Positions 37,919 through 46,894 are shown, numbered from the stretch's first letter. The stretch is 64,000 bases of DNA from Natronorubrum texcoconense (GCF_900100335.1 NZ_FNFE01000007.1:124001-188000); one strand, 5' to 3'. A program made the numbers and translations. The notes: generated from the letters alone by a model not told the origin.

Positions 37919-38524
37919 ATGCGTACGATAACGTATCTCGGATTGGGACTGCTCGTCTGTGGGGCGCTCGTCTTCGTCGCCTCGAGCGGCGCGTTCGATT
38001 CGACGCTCGCCGACCGGGGTGTCAGTGCCGGCACTGCAGACGACGAAGATGCCCTCGTCGGGCTCGATCACTCCGATACGATCCTCTCTGCGGAAGAGGG
38101 AGAGTTCATCTGTACAGAACAGAGTGGGTTCTTGTTTTTCCAGTACTGCTCCGACGGCGAGTTCACATACAATGAAATACTGCTCTCCGTTAGTGATCAG
38201 ACGGCAACAGCAGAGTTCGAGACAATCGATATCAACGAGATAGCAGGCTTCAATGATAATCCGTCGATCGAATCTACCGTGGTCGAGAGCGATGGAGACG
38301 AGTACACCCTCGAGGCTTCGATCCGGTGCAATGCAGAATGCACAGGTGGTTCCCTCGTCGGCGATGCGTGTCAGAGTCCGATTGGATCCGGCGAAGCCGT
38401 ACAACATTCCGCTAGTCAAACGGGAACGGTCGATCTCGAGGCGAATGGCCAAACCGTTTCCGTCGACCTCGACCGACCAGTCGAAATCGCGTGTGAGGCT
38501 GGAACGGTCACCGAACCTGGCTAG
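37919..38524 (+). CDS. DUF1102-like secreted protein with Cys pairs
   Basis: A 201-residue exported protein. The leader MRTITYLGLGLLVCGALVFV ends near SSGAFDSTLADRGV, the locus-wide junction motif, followed by ADDEDALVGL. The mature domain is beta-rich and contains at least six Cys (ICTEQ, YCSD, IRCNAECTGG, DACQ, IACE), unusual for haloarchaeal surface proteins and suggestive of disulfides. It ends with VDLDRPVEIAC, closely similar to the end of the frameshifted paralogue at 41909-42429. Role unknown; a structural subunit is inferred. Confidence 0.78.
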   Translation: MRTITYLGLGLLVCGALVFVASSGAFDSTLADRGVSAGTADDEDALVGLDHSDTILSAEEGEFICTEQSGFLFFQYCSDGEFTYNEILLSVSDQTATAEFETIDINEIAGFNDNPSIESTVVESDGDEYTLEASIRCNAECTGGSLVGDACQSPIGSGEAVQHSASQTGTVDLEANGQTVSVDLDRPVEIACEAGTVTEPG

Positions 38525-38690
38525 ATGTCGATTTTGTCTCTCGACTCCGTTTGGTCAGGGACTATTGATATCTGCTACCGCAACTTACCGTCCCACTTCG
38601 AAACCGCGTTCTCGAGGGTGTAGAGTCGAGACTGCCGATCAGTAAACGTTCCTGAATATATTTATAGTCACAATGTTTTAGTGGGATACA

Positions 38691-41600
38691 ATGGCTGGTG
38701 CAGGTGGGAACAACCAGGGGTCTTGCTCTCGGGAAAAGCGGGGAGTGAGCCCCATCGTCGGTCTCGTACTCCTCATAGGGATGGTGATTGCAGCGACAGC
38801 ACTGCTCTTTCTTATCGGTTCGCCGATGCTCGATACGTTCGAATCGGAGAGCGAACGCGAGCGAGCGCATCTCTGTATGGACGAAACGGATCACCAACTC
38901 GCGACGGTCGCCGGGACCGGTGAGCAGCGGTCGATGCCGTCGACCGATATTTCGGAGTGCCAGATCGACGTCGCCGACGAAGGACAGATCGAGTTCGTCT
39001 GGTACAACGACACCGAGGCTGATGATATCCCGTGGGACGACGACAATCGAACCGCGTCCGCAAAACTCGGTGCCCTCGAGTTCGAACTCGAGGACCGAAC
39101 GATTGCCCACCAGGGCGGTGCGATCTGGGAGGACACCGGTTCGGAGACGCGAATCATCTCGGAGCCCGGAATCAGCTACGAAAATGAATCCGACGAGGAG
39201 AATAGGTCCGTCCAGTTCAATATTATGCTCCTCGATCAGGACGAACTCTCGAGTTCTGATCCTGTTGCGCGGGCGGACCACGAACGAAGCGACGAATTGG
39301 CCGAAAACATCACCAATGCAGCCAGCGAATCCGATGGAAATAATGTCGCGATCCGAATCGAGAGTTCCTATCACGACGGGTGGAATCGGCACCTTGAGGA
39401 CACACTCGAGGGTGCCGAGATCTCGCACGATTCGGACGCCGAAACCGTCGAAGCAAAGGTAACAGGGGTTAGGGAGACATCAGATGATCCGGAACTGATT
39501 CTCGAGGAAGACAAAGGCCTGACGGACACGGTTGGAAGTAGCGATCAGCGAGTGGTCTTCGGTGACCAACTCCGCTTCGCAATGCAACTAAACAACACTG
39601 GCGGCTCAGCCCTTACACCAGATGCGACTGTCTCTATTCTCGGAACTCCAGTTTCCGAAACACAAAATTTGGGCGTCGGACCCGGTATTCGCGATCGAGA
39701 CGTTCGAATCAATTCAAACGTCTATCAAAACGATCTAATCCCTGGCCAAACCTACCAGTACCAGTATTCGTTTGACATCAACGACGAGTCGCTCGACACT
39801 CCCGGCGAGTTCTACCTCGGAAAACCAGGAACGCACTTCAACGTCACCGGCAATGAAACGACATCAGACGGCGAAAACATCACGATCAGCGCGGACATCT
39901 GGAACCAGGGTGTCGAGAACGCGACGGGTGCCGACGCTCAGGACATCTCACTCGAGTTCGATCACCCTGACATCGACGGCGTAAAACAGGAACTCGAGCT
40001 CGACTACGGAGCCGAGGGGACGGTCGAGTGGACGATAAACGAGAGCGCCTGGCCAGGCGGGGAGTATCCGTTCACCATCGCAACTGACAACGACAGCGCA
40101 CACGGCATACTCAACATCAGTGGCGGGCAGGAGGGAGACGGGATCGTCGTCACCGCGGACCACGGCGTGCTCGACGGACCCGGAGACACCGGCGACCAAC
40201 GCGTCGACGTGACGGAGGAGACGTTCACGATCGGAACGGAGGTCACGAACACGAATCTTACCACCGAAACGCAGGACGTGGCGCTGTCACTTCCGGGCGA
40301 ATCAGGTAGCGAACCCGAGCCCGAAACGGTGACGCTCGAGTCGAACGAATCCGAAACCGTCGCGTTCGAGATCGATACCGACGACTTCGAGGCCGGGTCA
40401 GTATACGAGTACAACGTTTCAACTGAAAACAGTTCGATGACCACACCCGGCACGTTCTACGCCGGCTACTCTGGCACGTACTTCGAGGCCTCGGAGACGA
40501 ACGCGACGCACGACGACGACTACGTCACGGTTACGTCCAACATCACGAACCTCGGCGTCGAATCCGGCTCTCAGGACATCGGCTTCGAACTCGAATATCT
40601 TGATGACCTTCCGGAGGAGCTCGAGGGAGACAGTCCCTACGGCTATCTCGGTGAGAACACCGTCGAACGATCGTTCGGCGAATCGGACACCATCGAACTG
40701 GCACTCAATGAGAGCAACCTCATCGATGGCGAGTACGAAGCGACGATTCACACGGATGATGGGACGGACAGTGTCACGTTCGATGTCGACGCCGGAATCG
40801 ACCCCGGACGAGTGGGGCTAGGTGAAATCGAAGACGCTGAAGTGACCGTCGAAGTCCTCGGCTCACAGGTGTCTGGTGACGGTACAATGTGGTCTGGCTT
40901 GTTCCCTCAATCGGTCCACAATCTGGCCCCGATGACGTTGGACATACTGGCTGACGAGAATGAGGTACACTCCTTCGAGAACCCCGACGGCGGAGATAAC
41001 ATCAACACCGGCCCGACTTGGCAGGACAAGAGCGACGACAGTTACCGGTACAATTTCTCCGTGGACGACGAGATCGAACTCACGTTGCGGAACACGAGAC
41101 ACAACACTTGTCAATCGCAGTCCACCGATCCGAACACGCTCCCGCACTATTCGGGTCCGACCGACCGGGACTTCATGTGGTGTACTGATGCACCAAGCGG
41201 CGAGGCGTTCGGACCGATCGACGCGTCCCAGGGCGAGAACTTGCAGAACGTTCGGGTTCGGAGCGCGGAAAACAACACGATTCCCGCCCTTCCCGCAGGT
41301 AACGACCAACAGCTGAGCGCAACTGAGGTCCTCGAGCAACAGGGACTGATCGCGGACAGCGGCGATGAGCTCGATCTCGGCCCCGGTGAGTTCGTGTTCC
41401 TCTTCGAGAACACGGAAACGACGGACGAGGACGGTATCGACGCGCTCTGGGACGACGCGATCGACACCTACGAGCAGTACCCCGATCAAACGTACGACCC
41501 GAACTTCAACGACCTGATCGTCTACGTTGAGGTCGAACGTGCAGGCGTCAATCCTGACACACCGAGTATTACGATCATACCCGGTGGCGGTGACGAAACT

Positions 41601-41789
41601 AACGTGAGTCACGGCGGCTCTGACGGTGTCGGTGAGGTCGGTGACGTCGATGTCGACCTCGGTGAGGGAAGTTCCAGTGCAGGTAACTCCCCTTCAGTTG
41701 GAACTGGGGAGTCCGCTGGCAGTACGGGAGATCATCAGTCGACCGAGACGGGAATCGACATCGATACCGATTACATTGTGATCGGCTAG
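38691..41789 (+). CDS. Giant surface protein with type IV pilin-like N-terminus and repeated CARDB-like domains
   Basis: A 1032-residue protein. Residues 16-45 (REKRGVSPIVGLVLLIGMVI, then AATALLFLIG) match the class III signal of haloarchaeal pilin-like proteins cut by prepilin peptidase, here of the DUF7289-like type (DETDHQLATVAGTG follows). Two CARDB/Ig-like units repeat in the middle; FYLGKPGTHFNVT and FYAGYSGTYFEAS mark equivalent strands. A Cys-containing region lies near 800-830 and a Ser/Gly/Asp-rich tail ends DYIVIG. There is no second membrane helix. It is likely cell-surface and anchored by the pilin helix. It is flanked on both sides by paralogous DUF1102-like genes. Confidence 0.85.
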   Translation: MAGAGGNNQGSCSREKRGVSPIVGLVLLIGMVIAATALLFLIGSPMLDTFESESERERAHLCMDETDHQLATVAGTGEQRSMPSTDISECQIDVADEGQIEFVWYNDTEADDIPWDDDNRTASAKLGALEFELEDRTIAHQGGAIWEDTGSETRIISEPGISYENESDEENRSVQFNIMLLDQDELSSSDPVARADHERSDELAENITNAASESDGNNVAIRIESSYHDGWNRHLEDTLEGAEISHDSDAETVEAKVTGVRETSDDPELILEEDKGLTDTVGSSDQRVVFGDQLRFAMQLNNTGGSALTPDATVSILGTPVSETQNLGVGPGIRDRDVRINSNVYQNDLIPGQTYQYQYSFDINDESLDTPGEFYLGKPGTHFNVTGNETTSDGENITISADIWNQGVENATGADAQDISLEFDHPDIDGVKQELELDYGAEGTVEWTINESAWPGGEYPFTIATDNDSAHGILNISGGQEGDGIVVTADHGVLDGPGDTGDQRVDVTEETFTIGTEVTNTNLTTETQDVALSLPGESGSEPEPETVTLESNESETVAFEIDTDDFEAGSVYEYNVSTENSSMTTPGTFYAGYSGTYFEASETNATHDDDYVTVTSNITNLGVESGSQDIGFELEYLDDLPEELEGDSPYGYLGENTVERSFGESDTIELALNESNLIDGEYEATIHTDDGTDSVTFDVDAGIDPGRVGLGEIEDAEVTVEVLGSQVSGDGTMWSGLFPQSVHNLAPMTLDILADENEVHSFENPDGGDNINTGPTWQDKSDDSYRYNFSVDDEIELTLRNTRHNTCQSQSTDPNTLPHYSGPTDRDFMWCTDAPSGEAFGPIDASQGENLQNVRVRSAENNTIPALPAGNDQQLSATEVLEQQGLIADSGDELDLGPGEFVFLFENTETTDEDGIDALWDDAIDTYEQYPDQTYDPNFNDLIVYVEVERAGVNPDTPSITIIPGGGDETNVSHGGSDGVGEVGDVDVDLGEGSSSAGNSPSVGTGESAGSTGDHQSTETGIDIDTDYIVIG

Positions 41790-41908
41790 CCCTGTCTAGA
41801 CCCGATTTAGACGCTGTAACGGCGCACTTGACGCCAAGAGTCAAGTCAACATCGTCGAATTATGAACTATTCGACCACTCGCCACACCAGCTCAATCAAC
41901 TAAAACAG

Positions 41909-42429
41909 ATGCGACAGGTCACATATCTCGGCGTCTCCTTCTCATCAGTGGGTTGGTGATGATCGGCTCGAGCGGTGCGTTCGACACGCAGGTCGCTGAC
42001 CGAGGTGTCGGAATTGAGACCGCTGACGACGCAAATGCGTTTCTCGGACTCGAGTACTCGAACGAGGCCAGAACGCTGGAACTGGCGAGCGACGATAGTG
42101 ACGGTGGCGGGTTTTGCTTTCTCGCCTGTGGCCCATACGAATACACCGAACGGGAACTCGTCGAAGTGAAAGATAACATACCATCTGGCGAACTCGTCGT
42201 CGAAGAGATCTCGTTTGAGGACGATGGTGACGATATAATCGATGACCTCGAATACACCGACGGAAATTTTGTACGTGGAGATTTTAGCTGCCCTGCGAGC
42301 GGTTCTCTGTTCGGGTATGGCGATCAAGAGGATTGGTCCGCGACGATAACGATCGGTATCGAAGCAAGTGGTGGGGCGGTAACAATCGACCTCGACCGAA
42401 CGGTCGATATCGAATGCGTTGGTGATTGA
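41909..42429 (+). pseudogene. DUF1102-like secreted protein, frameshifted in the leader
   Basis: The ATG at 41909 gives MRQVTYLGVSFSSVGW and stops. Adding one base near 41936-41941 gives MRQVTYLGVSLLISGLVMIG, continuing into SSGAFDTQVADRGVGIETAD, a close match to the leader and junction of the gene at 37919. The remaining frame (from 41953) is intact to 42429, with ADDANAFLGL, a CFLACG Cys pair and an end VTIDLDRTVDIEC. As it stands the product lacks a leader. It is either a recent pseudogene, a sequencing error, or an on/off frameshift. Confidence 0.72.
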
Positions 42430-42614
42430 GAACAGCCCCGGTGGGACCATATTCTTTCTACTTTTCGCCTCTCTAACTGGTTTCATTATCCATTTTTATT
42501 GAAGAATATAATGGGCTGCTGGAAAGATCGTGGCGAGTGAGTGTAGATGCCATCCTTCGGCGAGAAGGATTATGTATCGGAAAGGCGTTCTTTCACAACA
42601 GTACGGGGTATCAG

Positions 42615-43151
42615 ATGGCAGGCAAGATGGTTAAGGATTCGAACAGAGGTGAAATTTTCGACCTGCTGAGTAACCACCGTCGCCGGTACGCCATCCACTA
42701 CTGCAAGCGCGAGGACGAACCAGTAACGCTGGGCGACCTCGCCGAACACGTCGCTGCCTGGGAGCTCGACAAAGAGGTTCAGGAACTCACCTCCGCGGAG
42801 CGAAAGCGGGTCTACACGTCCTTACAACAGACCCACCTGCCGACGCTCGAGCGAGCCGACATGATCGAGTTCGACGACCGTACGATCGAACTCACCGAGG
42901 AAGCGACAGAGCTAGACGTCTACCTCGACGTCGTCCCGTCAGACTCGATTCCGTGGGGTATGTACTATCTAGGACTGACTGTTGTCGGTGCGATTGTGAT
43001 GGGAGGGCTGTGGCTCGAGGTCGTGCCAACGGAGACGGTTCCCGAACTCGGCTGGGCGACGCTGGTGTTCGCGCTGTTTGCGGTGTCTGCGATTGTGCAC
43101 GTGGTAGAGAGCCGGCGGATGCGACTAGGGGAAATGGAGCGGCCTCCGTAG
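42615..43151 (+). CDS. Winged-helix protein with two membrane helices (DUF7344-like)
   Basis: A 178-residue protein. Residues 1-100 form a winged-helix domain of the haloarchaeal DUF7344 type (GEIFDLLSNHRRRYAIHYC, VTLGDLAEHVAAWE, VYTSLQQTHLPTLERADMI). Two membrane helices follow (about 115-135 and 143-163). DNA-binding domains tied to the membrane often report envelope or surface-protein state. It sits between two secreted DUF1102-like genes, so local regulation is plausible but not shown. The start is chosen at MAGKMVKDSNRG. Confidence 0.8.
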   Translation: MAGKMVKDSNRGEIFDLLSNHRRRYAIHYCKREDEPVTLGDLAEHVAAWELDKEVQELTSAERKRVYTSLQQTHLPTLERADMIEFDDRTIELTEEATELDVYLDVVPSDSIPWGMYYLGLTVVGAIVMGGLWLEVVPTETVPELGWATLVFALFAVSAIVHVVESRRMRLGEMERPP

Positions 43152-43266
43152 TTTGGCGTACTACCTACCGTTCGTTGTGGTTGGGTTGGTTGTCCCGAAA
43201 GTGATACTGGTGGCTAACGTTTCTCTTGGGTACATAGTCGAACTCAACGAGCAGAGATAGGGACCG

Positions 43267-44100
43267 TTAGTCAAGGTCACAGCCATCGATACACAAGTCA
43301 GTAGTGCTCGTGAATGTTTCACCAGATGCTTCGAACTGAAACGTCACGCGCAGGTCTTCTCCATCCATACTGGCTGGACTATTCCCCGGCCCGCCACCTG
43401 GTCTGAACTGACCGAACCGTCCTTCGAAGTTATCTTGGCCAGCCTCTATCGTGACACCATCGAAGGAGACTAACGGGCCATCCTCACCGATGTGTAAATC
43501 GTTTTCGACGACCGTTTGATTATTTAATTCTAATCCCGCGGACCGAGTCGGCGACTCGGCTGTTGTTTGGTCAATTCGCACCCCTGTAAACGTAATATCA
43601 ACGTTTCCAACGTTTCTAAGGGTAAATCTATAGGTACCACTTCCACCGGGTGATCTCGCCTCACCAGTAAATTCGATCGATTCGGCTGGTGATACGCTGA
43701 AGTCGCGTTGTAGTGTGATCTGTCCCCTGCTGGTTCCGTTCTCGGATAAATCGGCTGTGATATCGACAAACGCGTTCTCAGAGTCGTCCGTTGCTTCTAT
43801 TTCTACACTCCTGATCTCGGTAGGTGGCAACGGAAAACTAAACGGCGATGAATTGCCATCGAAAGTGATCTCAGTGTCACTCTCTTCTAACGTTACTTCC
43901 ATTTCCAGTGACGTGTTGTTTATGAATACAGGATCATCACTCGAATCGACATTATCGATACCGAGGAGAGCATCTGTGCCGTCAGCGGCATTGACAGCCA
44001 CACCACGACCAGCGCTAGCGGACGTAAACGCGTTGGTACTGTACAGCGCCCCGGCGGCAATAGACATCGCACCGAGGCCTAGGAACGTCCGCCGTATCAT
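43267..44100 (-). CDS. DUF1102-like secreted protein, long form
   Basis: A 277-residue exported protein. MIRRTFLGLGAMSIAAGALYS is a Tat-like leader, followed by NAFTSASAGRGVAVNAAD and DALLGI, the same junction as the other paralogues. The mature part is beta-rich, Asn/Thr/Ser-rich, and ends in a Cys pair (DLCIDGCDLD). The ATG at 44100 is supported by a TATA box 28 bp upstream; an in-frame GTG at 44115 lies between. It is the outermost member of the surface locus. Confidence 0.8.
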   Translation of the reverse strand: MIRRTFLGLGAMSIAAGALYSTNAFTSASAGRGVAVNAADGTDALLGIDNVDSSDDPVFINNTSLEMEVTLEESDTEITFDGNSSPFSFPLPPTEIRSVEIEATDDSENAFVDITADLSENGTSRGQITLQRDFSVSPAESIEFTGEARSPGGSGTYRFTLRNVGNVDITFTGVRIDQTTAESPTRSAGLELNNQTVVENDLHIGEDGPLVSFDGVTIEAGQDNFEGRFGQFRPGGGPGNSPASMDGEDLRVTFQFEASGETFTSTTDLCIDGCDLD

Positions 44101-44124
44101 TGAGTGATGATTCACTCTCGAACG

Positions 44125-44132
44125 TTATAAAT
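44125..44132 (-). promoter_or_regulatory. TATA box for the long DUF1102-like gene
   Basis: ATTTATAA on the minus strand is centred about 28 bp before the ATG at 44100, giving an almost leaderless transcript and fixing the start. Confidence 0.6.
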
Positions 44133-44451
44133 CCTGTGACGTTTGTCCTGTCTGATCTGTTCGGAGATCATGAAAGCGACGCTTTGAGGACCCAAAAGTC
44201 CGGAAGAGACATTTAATTACTGGTTCTTTATATGTTTGAGTGAATCGCTTGACGCTGCTCTGGAAGGTCGTTGATATGGATGGTTGCGATGGCAACCTCG
44301 AAAGAAAACGTAGCTGTTGGCTTTCCCGCTTCAATGGGTGATCTCATCGTAGAGGAACTTTCCGTATTCACACGCCCCGCCAAAACAGACTGTTGGTCTA
44401 CTTCGAGACCAACCCGAACGCCTTTTTAGCCCCGCACTCGGACTTCTTCCC
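44133..44451. other. Divergent intergenic region
   Basis: No gene is supported. CCTTTTTAG at about 44420-44428 is a TATA-like element 28 bp before the ATG at 44452. A perfect hairpin lies just upstream of it. The middle is AT-rich, like the surface locus. Confidence 0.45.
44393..44412. promoter_or_regulatory. Perfect inverted repeat ahead of the rli1 operon promoter
   Basis: TTGGTCT (44393-44399) and AGACCAA (44406-44412) with a 6-nt ACTTCG centre lie directly upstream of the presumed BRE/TATA of the gene at 44452. This could be an operator for a repressor or activator; it could also be an RNA hairpin if transcription starts earlier. Confidence 0.4.
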
Positions 44452-44781
44452 ATGTCGACCGAATCGATCAGTGACCGACGCGAGCACATCCGCTCGATCA
44501 GCGTCACGTCGCTGTCAGCGCTGCTCGGCGTCGCCGCGGCACTCGCCTCGATGTCTATCACGGGCGACGCCGCCACGTTAGACGCGGCCGCGACCGATCT
44601 CCGCGCGCTCATGCTCGTCGCGGGGGCGATCCTCGCCCAGTTCATCCTCTTCGACTTCACGAGCATCTACGGTGAGGACGAGTTCGGGGCGAAACACTAC
44701 CTGTTCATCGTCTTCATGACGTTCTCGTTCTGGTTCGTGACGTGGGGCATCCTGCTGACCACGGCGGAGGCAGCAGCGTAA
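44452..44781 (+). CDS. Three-helix membrane protein, first gene of the rli1 operon
   Basis: A 109-residue protein with about three membrane segments (residues 15-35, 46-66 and 78-102) and a short charged loop (YGEDEFGAKHY). The function is not recognised. The stop is followed after only 2 nt by the ATG of the ABCE1 gene, so the two are cotranscribed. Confidence 0.75.
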   Translation: MSTESISDRREHIRSISVTSLSALLGVAAALASMSITGDAATLDAAATDLRALMLVAGAILAQFILFDFTSIYGEDEFGAKHYLFIVFMTFSFWFVTWGILLTTAEAAA

Positions 44782-44783
44782 CC

Positions 44784-46598
44784 ATGGCGGACGACAGCAT
44801 CGCCGTCGTAGACTTAGATCGGTGCCAGCCCGACCGCTGTAGCTACGAGTGTAAGAACTACTGCCCGCCGAACCGCACGGGCAAGGAGTGTATCACGCTT
44901 CGTGGCGAGGAAGCCGACGAAGGCCAGCCCGAACAGATCCACATCTCCGAAGAGATCTGTCTCGGAGAAACCTGCGGGATCTGCGTCGAGAAGTGCCCGT
45001 TCGACGCGATCGAGATCATCAACCTGCCCAAGGAACTGCAGGACGATCCGGCTCACCGCTACGGCGAGAACGCCTTCTCGCTGTACGGGCTGCCCGCGCC
45101 ACAGGAAGGAAAAGTAACCGGCATTCTCGGTCCGAACGGGATCGGGAAGACCACCGCCGTGCGCATCCTCGCGGGCGAACTCGAGCCCAACCTCGGCCGT
45201 CATGACGAGCCGGTCGACTGGGACGACGTCCTCGAGGCCTACCGCGGGACGGAACTGCAGGACTACATCGCGGACGTCCGCGACGGCGAGATGACCATCT
45301 CGCGAAAGCCTCAGTACGTCGATCAGATTCCGAACAGCTTCGACGGCAACACTCGTGAACTGCTCGAGCGAACGGACGAGCGGGGCGAACTCGACTATCT
45401 GGTCGAGCGGCTCTCGATCGGGCCCGTCATGGAGCAGGCGATCGACGACCTCTCCGGCGGCGAACTCCAGCGAGTCGCGATCGCCGCGACGCTGGCCCGC
45501 GATACGGACTTCTACTTCCTCGACGAGATCACGCCGTACCTCGACATCGGCCAGCGCGTGACGGTCGCGCGGCTGATCCGCGAACTCGCCGAAGAGGAGA
45601 ACCGCTCGATGCTCGTGGTCGAACACGACCTGGCGATTCTCGATCTGCTCGCGGATACGCTCCACGTCGCCTACGGTGAGCCCGGAGCGTACGGTGTCGT
45701 CACGGCACCGAAATCCGTCCGTAACGGGATCAACGAGTATCTCTCGGGCTACCTCGACAACGAAAACATGCGGATTCGGCCGAACCCGATCGAGTTCGAA
45801 GAGCACGCGCCCCGCAGCTCGGCCCGCGGGGAGACGCTCGTCGAGTACCCCGACCTCACCAAGAGCTACGGCGACGGCGAGTTCAGTCTGGACGTCGAGG
45901 GCGGCGAGATCAGACAAAACGAAGTGCTCGGCATCGTCGGCCCCAACGGGATCGGGAAGTCGACGTTCGCGAACCTCCTCACGGGCAACCTCGAGCCCGA
46001 CGAGGGCGACGCCGATCTGGACCTCGAGATCTCCTACAAACCGCAGTACGTCACCATCGACCAGCACATGCGGGTCGACGCCTTCCTCTCCTCGATCACG
46101 GACCAGTTCGGCTCCTCGTACTGGAACACCGAGATCGCCCAACCGCTCCAGCTCGAGCGGATCATGGAGCAGAACCTCTCGGATCTCTCCGGCGGTGAGC
46201 GCCAGCGGGTGGCCATCGCGGCCTGTCTCTCCGATTCCGCGGATCTCTACTTGCTCGACGAACCCTCGGCCCACCTCGACGTCGAACAGCGCGTGCAGGC
46301 GACGAGCGCGATCCGTCGGTACGCCGAACAGCAGGACGCCACCGTCCTGGTCATCGACCACGACATCTACATGATCGACCTCCTCGCGGACCGATTGATG
46401 GTCTTCGACGGCGAACCCGCCGTCCACGGTCGCGCCGGCACCCCACAGCCGATGCGCGACGGGATGAACGAGTTCCTCGCGAACCTCGAGGTCACCTTCC
46501 GTCGGGACGAGCGAACCTCTCGACCGCGGATCAACAAACCCGACTCCCAACTCGACCGCGAACAGAAGCGCGAGGGCGAGTACTACTACGCACCCTGA
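44784..46598 (+). CDS. rli1: Ribosome recycling factor ABCE1/Rli1
   Basis: A 604-residue twin ABC ATPase that splits ribosomes after termination. The N-terminal region has two ferredoxin-type 4Fe-4S clusters: Cys in RCQPDRCSYECKNYCPP and CLGETCGICVEKCPF. NBD1 has Walker A GPNGIGKTT, signature LSGGELQRVAI and Walker B YFLDEI; NBD2 has GPNGIGKST, LSGGERQRVAI and LLDEPSAHLD. The hinge motifs typical of ABCE1 are present near the C-terminus. The length is normal. It is cotranscribed with the small membrane protein upstream. Confidence 0.98.
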   Translation: MADDSIAVVDLDRCQPDRCSYECKNYCPPNRTGKECITLRGEEADEGQPEQIHISEEICLGETCGICVEKCPFDAIEIINLPKELQDDPAHRYGENAFSLYGLPAPQEGKVTGILGPNGIGKTTAVRILAGELEPNLGRHDEPVDWDDVLEAYRGTELQDYIADVRDGEMTISRKPQYVDQIPNSFDGNTRELLERTDERGELDYLVERLSIGPVMEQAIDDLSGGELQRVAIAATLARDTDFYFLDEITPYLDIGQRVTVARLIRELAEEENRSMLVVEHDLAILDLLADTLHVAYGEPGAYGVVTAPKSVRNGINEYLSGYLDNENMRIRPNPIEFEEHAPRSSARGETLVEYPDLTKSYGDGEFSLDVEGGEIRQNEVLGIVGPNGIGKSTFANLLTGNLEPDEGDADLDLEISYKPQYVTIDQHMRVDAFLSSITDQFGSSYWNTEIAQPLQLERIMEQNLSDLSGGERQRVAIAACLSDSADLYLLDEPSAHLDVEQRVQATSAIRRYAEQQDATVLVIDHDIYMIDLLADRLMVFDGEPAVHGRAGTPQPMRDGMNEFLANLEVTFRRDERTSRPRINKPDSQLDREQKREGEYYYAP

Positions 46599-46693
46599 GG
46601 ACGACTAACTGGTAACCTTGGCGTGGGCTGATTGTTTTCACGCGCGACTCGCTGGGCAACTTCTATAGTGATTCGGCCGGAATCTCCGATCGA

Positions 46694-46894
46694 ATGGATT
46701 GGGGGCTGCTGACTACCGGTCGCCCGAGCGCGGGTGATCTCGACGACGACAGCGATCGCCACCGGCCTCGCCGGTGGCTCGTCGCCGTCGGTGCGGGTCG
46801 ATTCGCTGCCGAGTTCGTCGACGGAAACGCGTTCCGTCGCGAGTCACGTCCACCCGTGGACGGACGACTCGAGACGTCTTCGAGCGGTCCATGA
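46694..46894 (+). CDS. Possible small protein translationally coupled to a response regulator
   Basis: A 66-codon frame (MDWGLLTTGRPSAGDLDDDS...). It is not recognised. Support is positional only: a TATA-like TCTATAG (about 46661-46667) sits about 30 bp before the ATG, and its stop overlaps the ATG of the response regulator in an ATGA quartet. The alternative is that the region is a leader and the response regulator has its own start. Confidence 0.35.
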   Translation: MDWGLLTTGRPSAGDLDDDSDRHRPRRWLVAVGAGRFAAEFVDGNAFRRESRPPVDGRLETSSSGP

